A stretch of 64,000 nucleotides of DNA from JBMOOG01 sp049324535 (GTDB lineage: Bacteria; Pseudomonadota; Alphaproteobacteria; Rhodobacterales; Rhodobacteraceae). How positions within the stretch are numbered: the first letter of the stretch is position 1; every line of letters begins with the position of its first letter. The DNA is taken from NCBI GenBank assembly GCA_049324535.1, contig JBMOOG010000011.1, forward strand, positions 59,542 to 123,541, given 5' to 3'. Below the pieces are notes generated by a model that made no database searches, was not told where the DNA came from, and saw nothing but the letters and a program-made list of their open reading frames with translations. Shown here one piece after another: positions 63,874 through 64,000 of the stretch. A program made the translations under genes and the position numbers.

Positions 63874-64000
63874 ATGGCCAAGGCAAAGTTTGAACGGACG
63901 AAACCGCACGTGAACGTTGGCACGATTGGCCACGTTGACCACGGGAAGACGACGCTGACGGCGGCGATCACGAAGTATTTCGGCGAGTTCAAGGCCTACG
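63874..64000 (+). CDS. tuf: Elongation factor Tu, N-terminal part (truncated by window edge)
   Basis: The first 42 codons read MAKAKFERTKPHVNVGTIGH and continue VDHGKTTLTAAITKYFGEF, including the G1 P-loop GHVDHGKT. EF-Tu brings aminoacyl-tRNA to the ribosome. AGAACAGAGG lies ~13 bp upstream. Bacteria of this group often carry two tuf copies; which one this is cannot be told because the gene runs off the end. Confidence 0.97.
   Translation, partial: MAKAKFERTKPHVNVGTIGHVDHGKTTLTAAITKYFGEFKAY

Noticed and set aside
61560..63992. An 810-codon minus-strand frame crossing P450, lipoprotein and tuf
   Set aside because: It only exists because stops are rare in this frame; it reads through three supported genes on mixed strands.

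Overview
The window is a 64 kb piece of a chromosome with visibly high G+C content and tightly packed genes. Gene content and order point to an alphaproteobacterium of the Rhodobacterales (Rhodobacteraceae/Paracoccaceae type). Clues are the pckA / chvI-chvG / hprK-rapZ-EIIA-HPr neighbourhood, the HprK reduced to its kinase core, a probable (2S)-methylsuccinyl-CoA dehydrogenase, the DUF3035 lipoprotein and M16 peptidase pair behind lspA, DUF6473, and GC-rich palindromic intergenic repeats with an AAATA(C/T)CCCC core. I see no tRNA, rRNA, CRISPR array, transposase, phage gene or integration scar. The window begins inside a YbbN-type co-chaperone gene and ends 127 bases into a gene for elongation factor Tu. 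Ten Ns mark an assembly gap near 13.98 kb.

Layout. 0-10 kb: co-chaperone, LON-domain and Trm112-like proteins, a UbiH-type hydroxylase, an amidase, a DapC-like aminotransferase, ftsK, a TerC-family membrane protein with a structured leader, lolA and a transglycosylase-like lipoprotein. 10-17.6 kb: AEC transporter, hspQ, an anti-sigma/anti-anti-sigma pair, a thiolase, free-methionine-sulfoxide reductase, LysE exporter, tandem GFA protein, rluA and small proteins of unknown role. 17.8-28.2 kb: a translation/RNA region (rpsO, pnp, rbfA, truB) mixed with a membrane hydroxylase, dadA, 1-Cys peroxiredoxin, aldehyde dehydrogenase and dapB. 28.2-40 kb: a small DUF1674 gene, then a long co-directional run rsmB, heparinase-like, purH, lspA, lipoprotein, two M16 peptidases, mutL and rmuC. 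40-43 kb: an extended SDR and the methylsuccinyl-CoA dehydrogenase. 43-51 kb: TSUP transporter, pckA, and the divergent chvI-chvG-hprK-rapZ-EIIA-HPr-acyltransferase run. 51-56.5 kb: 3-hydroxybutyryl-CoA dehydrogenase, etfAB, cobalamin adenosyltransferase, a HIG1-type membrane protein and an SDR. 56.6-64 kb: parC, a PiuC-type dioxygenase, unknown proteins, a cytochrome P450, a lipoprotein and the start of tuf.

How the genes work together. The clearest functional unit is the ChvG-ChvI two-component system, followed by HPr kinase, RapZ, an EIIA of the mannose type and HPr. It lies divergent to pckA across a 375-bp region carrying two similar LacI-type operator-like sites exactly 20 bp apart. This is a regulatory, non-transporting PTS arrangement tied to envelope signalling and gluconeogenesis. 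A second theme is acyl-CoA metabolism: thiolase, 3-hydroxybutyryl-CoA dehydrogenase, methylsuccinyl-CoA dehydrogenase, its likely electron acceptor ETF, and an adenosyltransferase that would supply coenzyme B12 to mutases. Together these suggest an ethylmalonyl-CoA pathway and polyhydroxybutyrate metabolism.

No clearly new multi-gene system stands out. The most interesting unexplained signals are non-coding: mutually exclusive hairpins directly before terC, a double hairpin leader before pnp, two hairpins sharing a G-rich motif downstream of hspQ, and a three-copy GC-palindrome family, one copy of which contains the assembly gap and another a run of 17 Gs.
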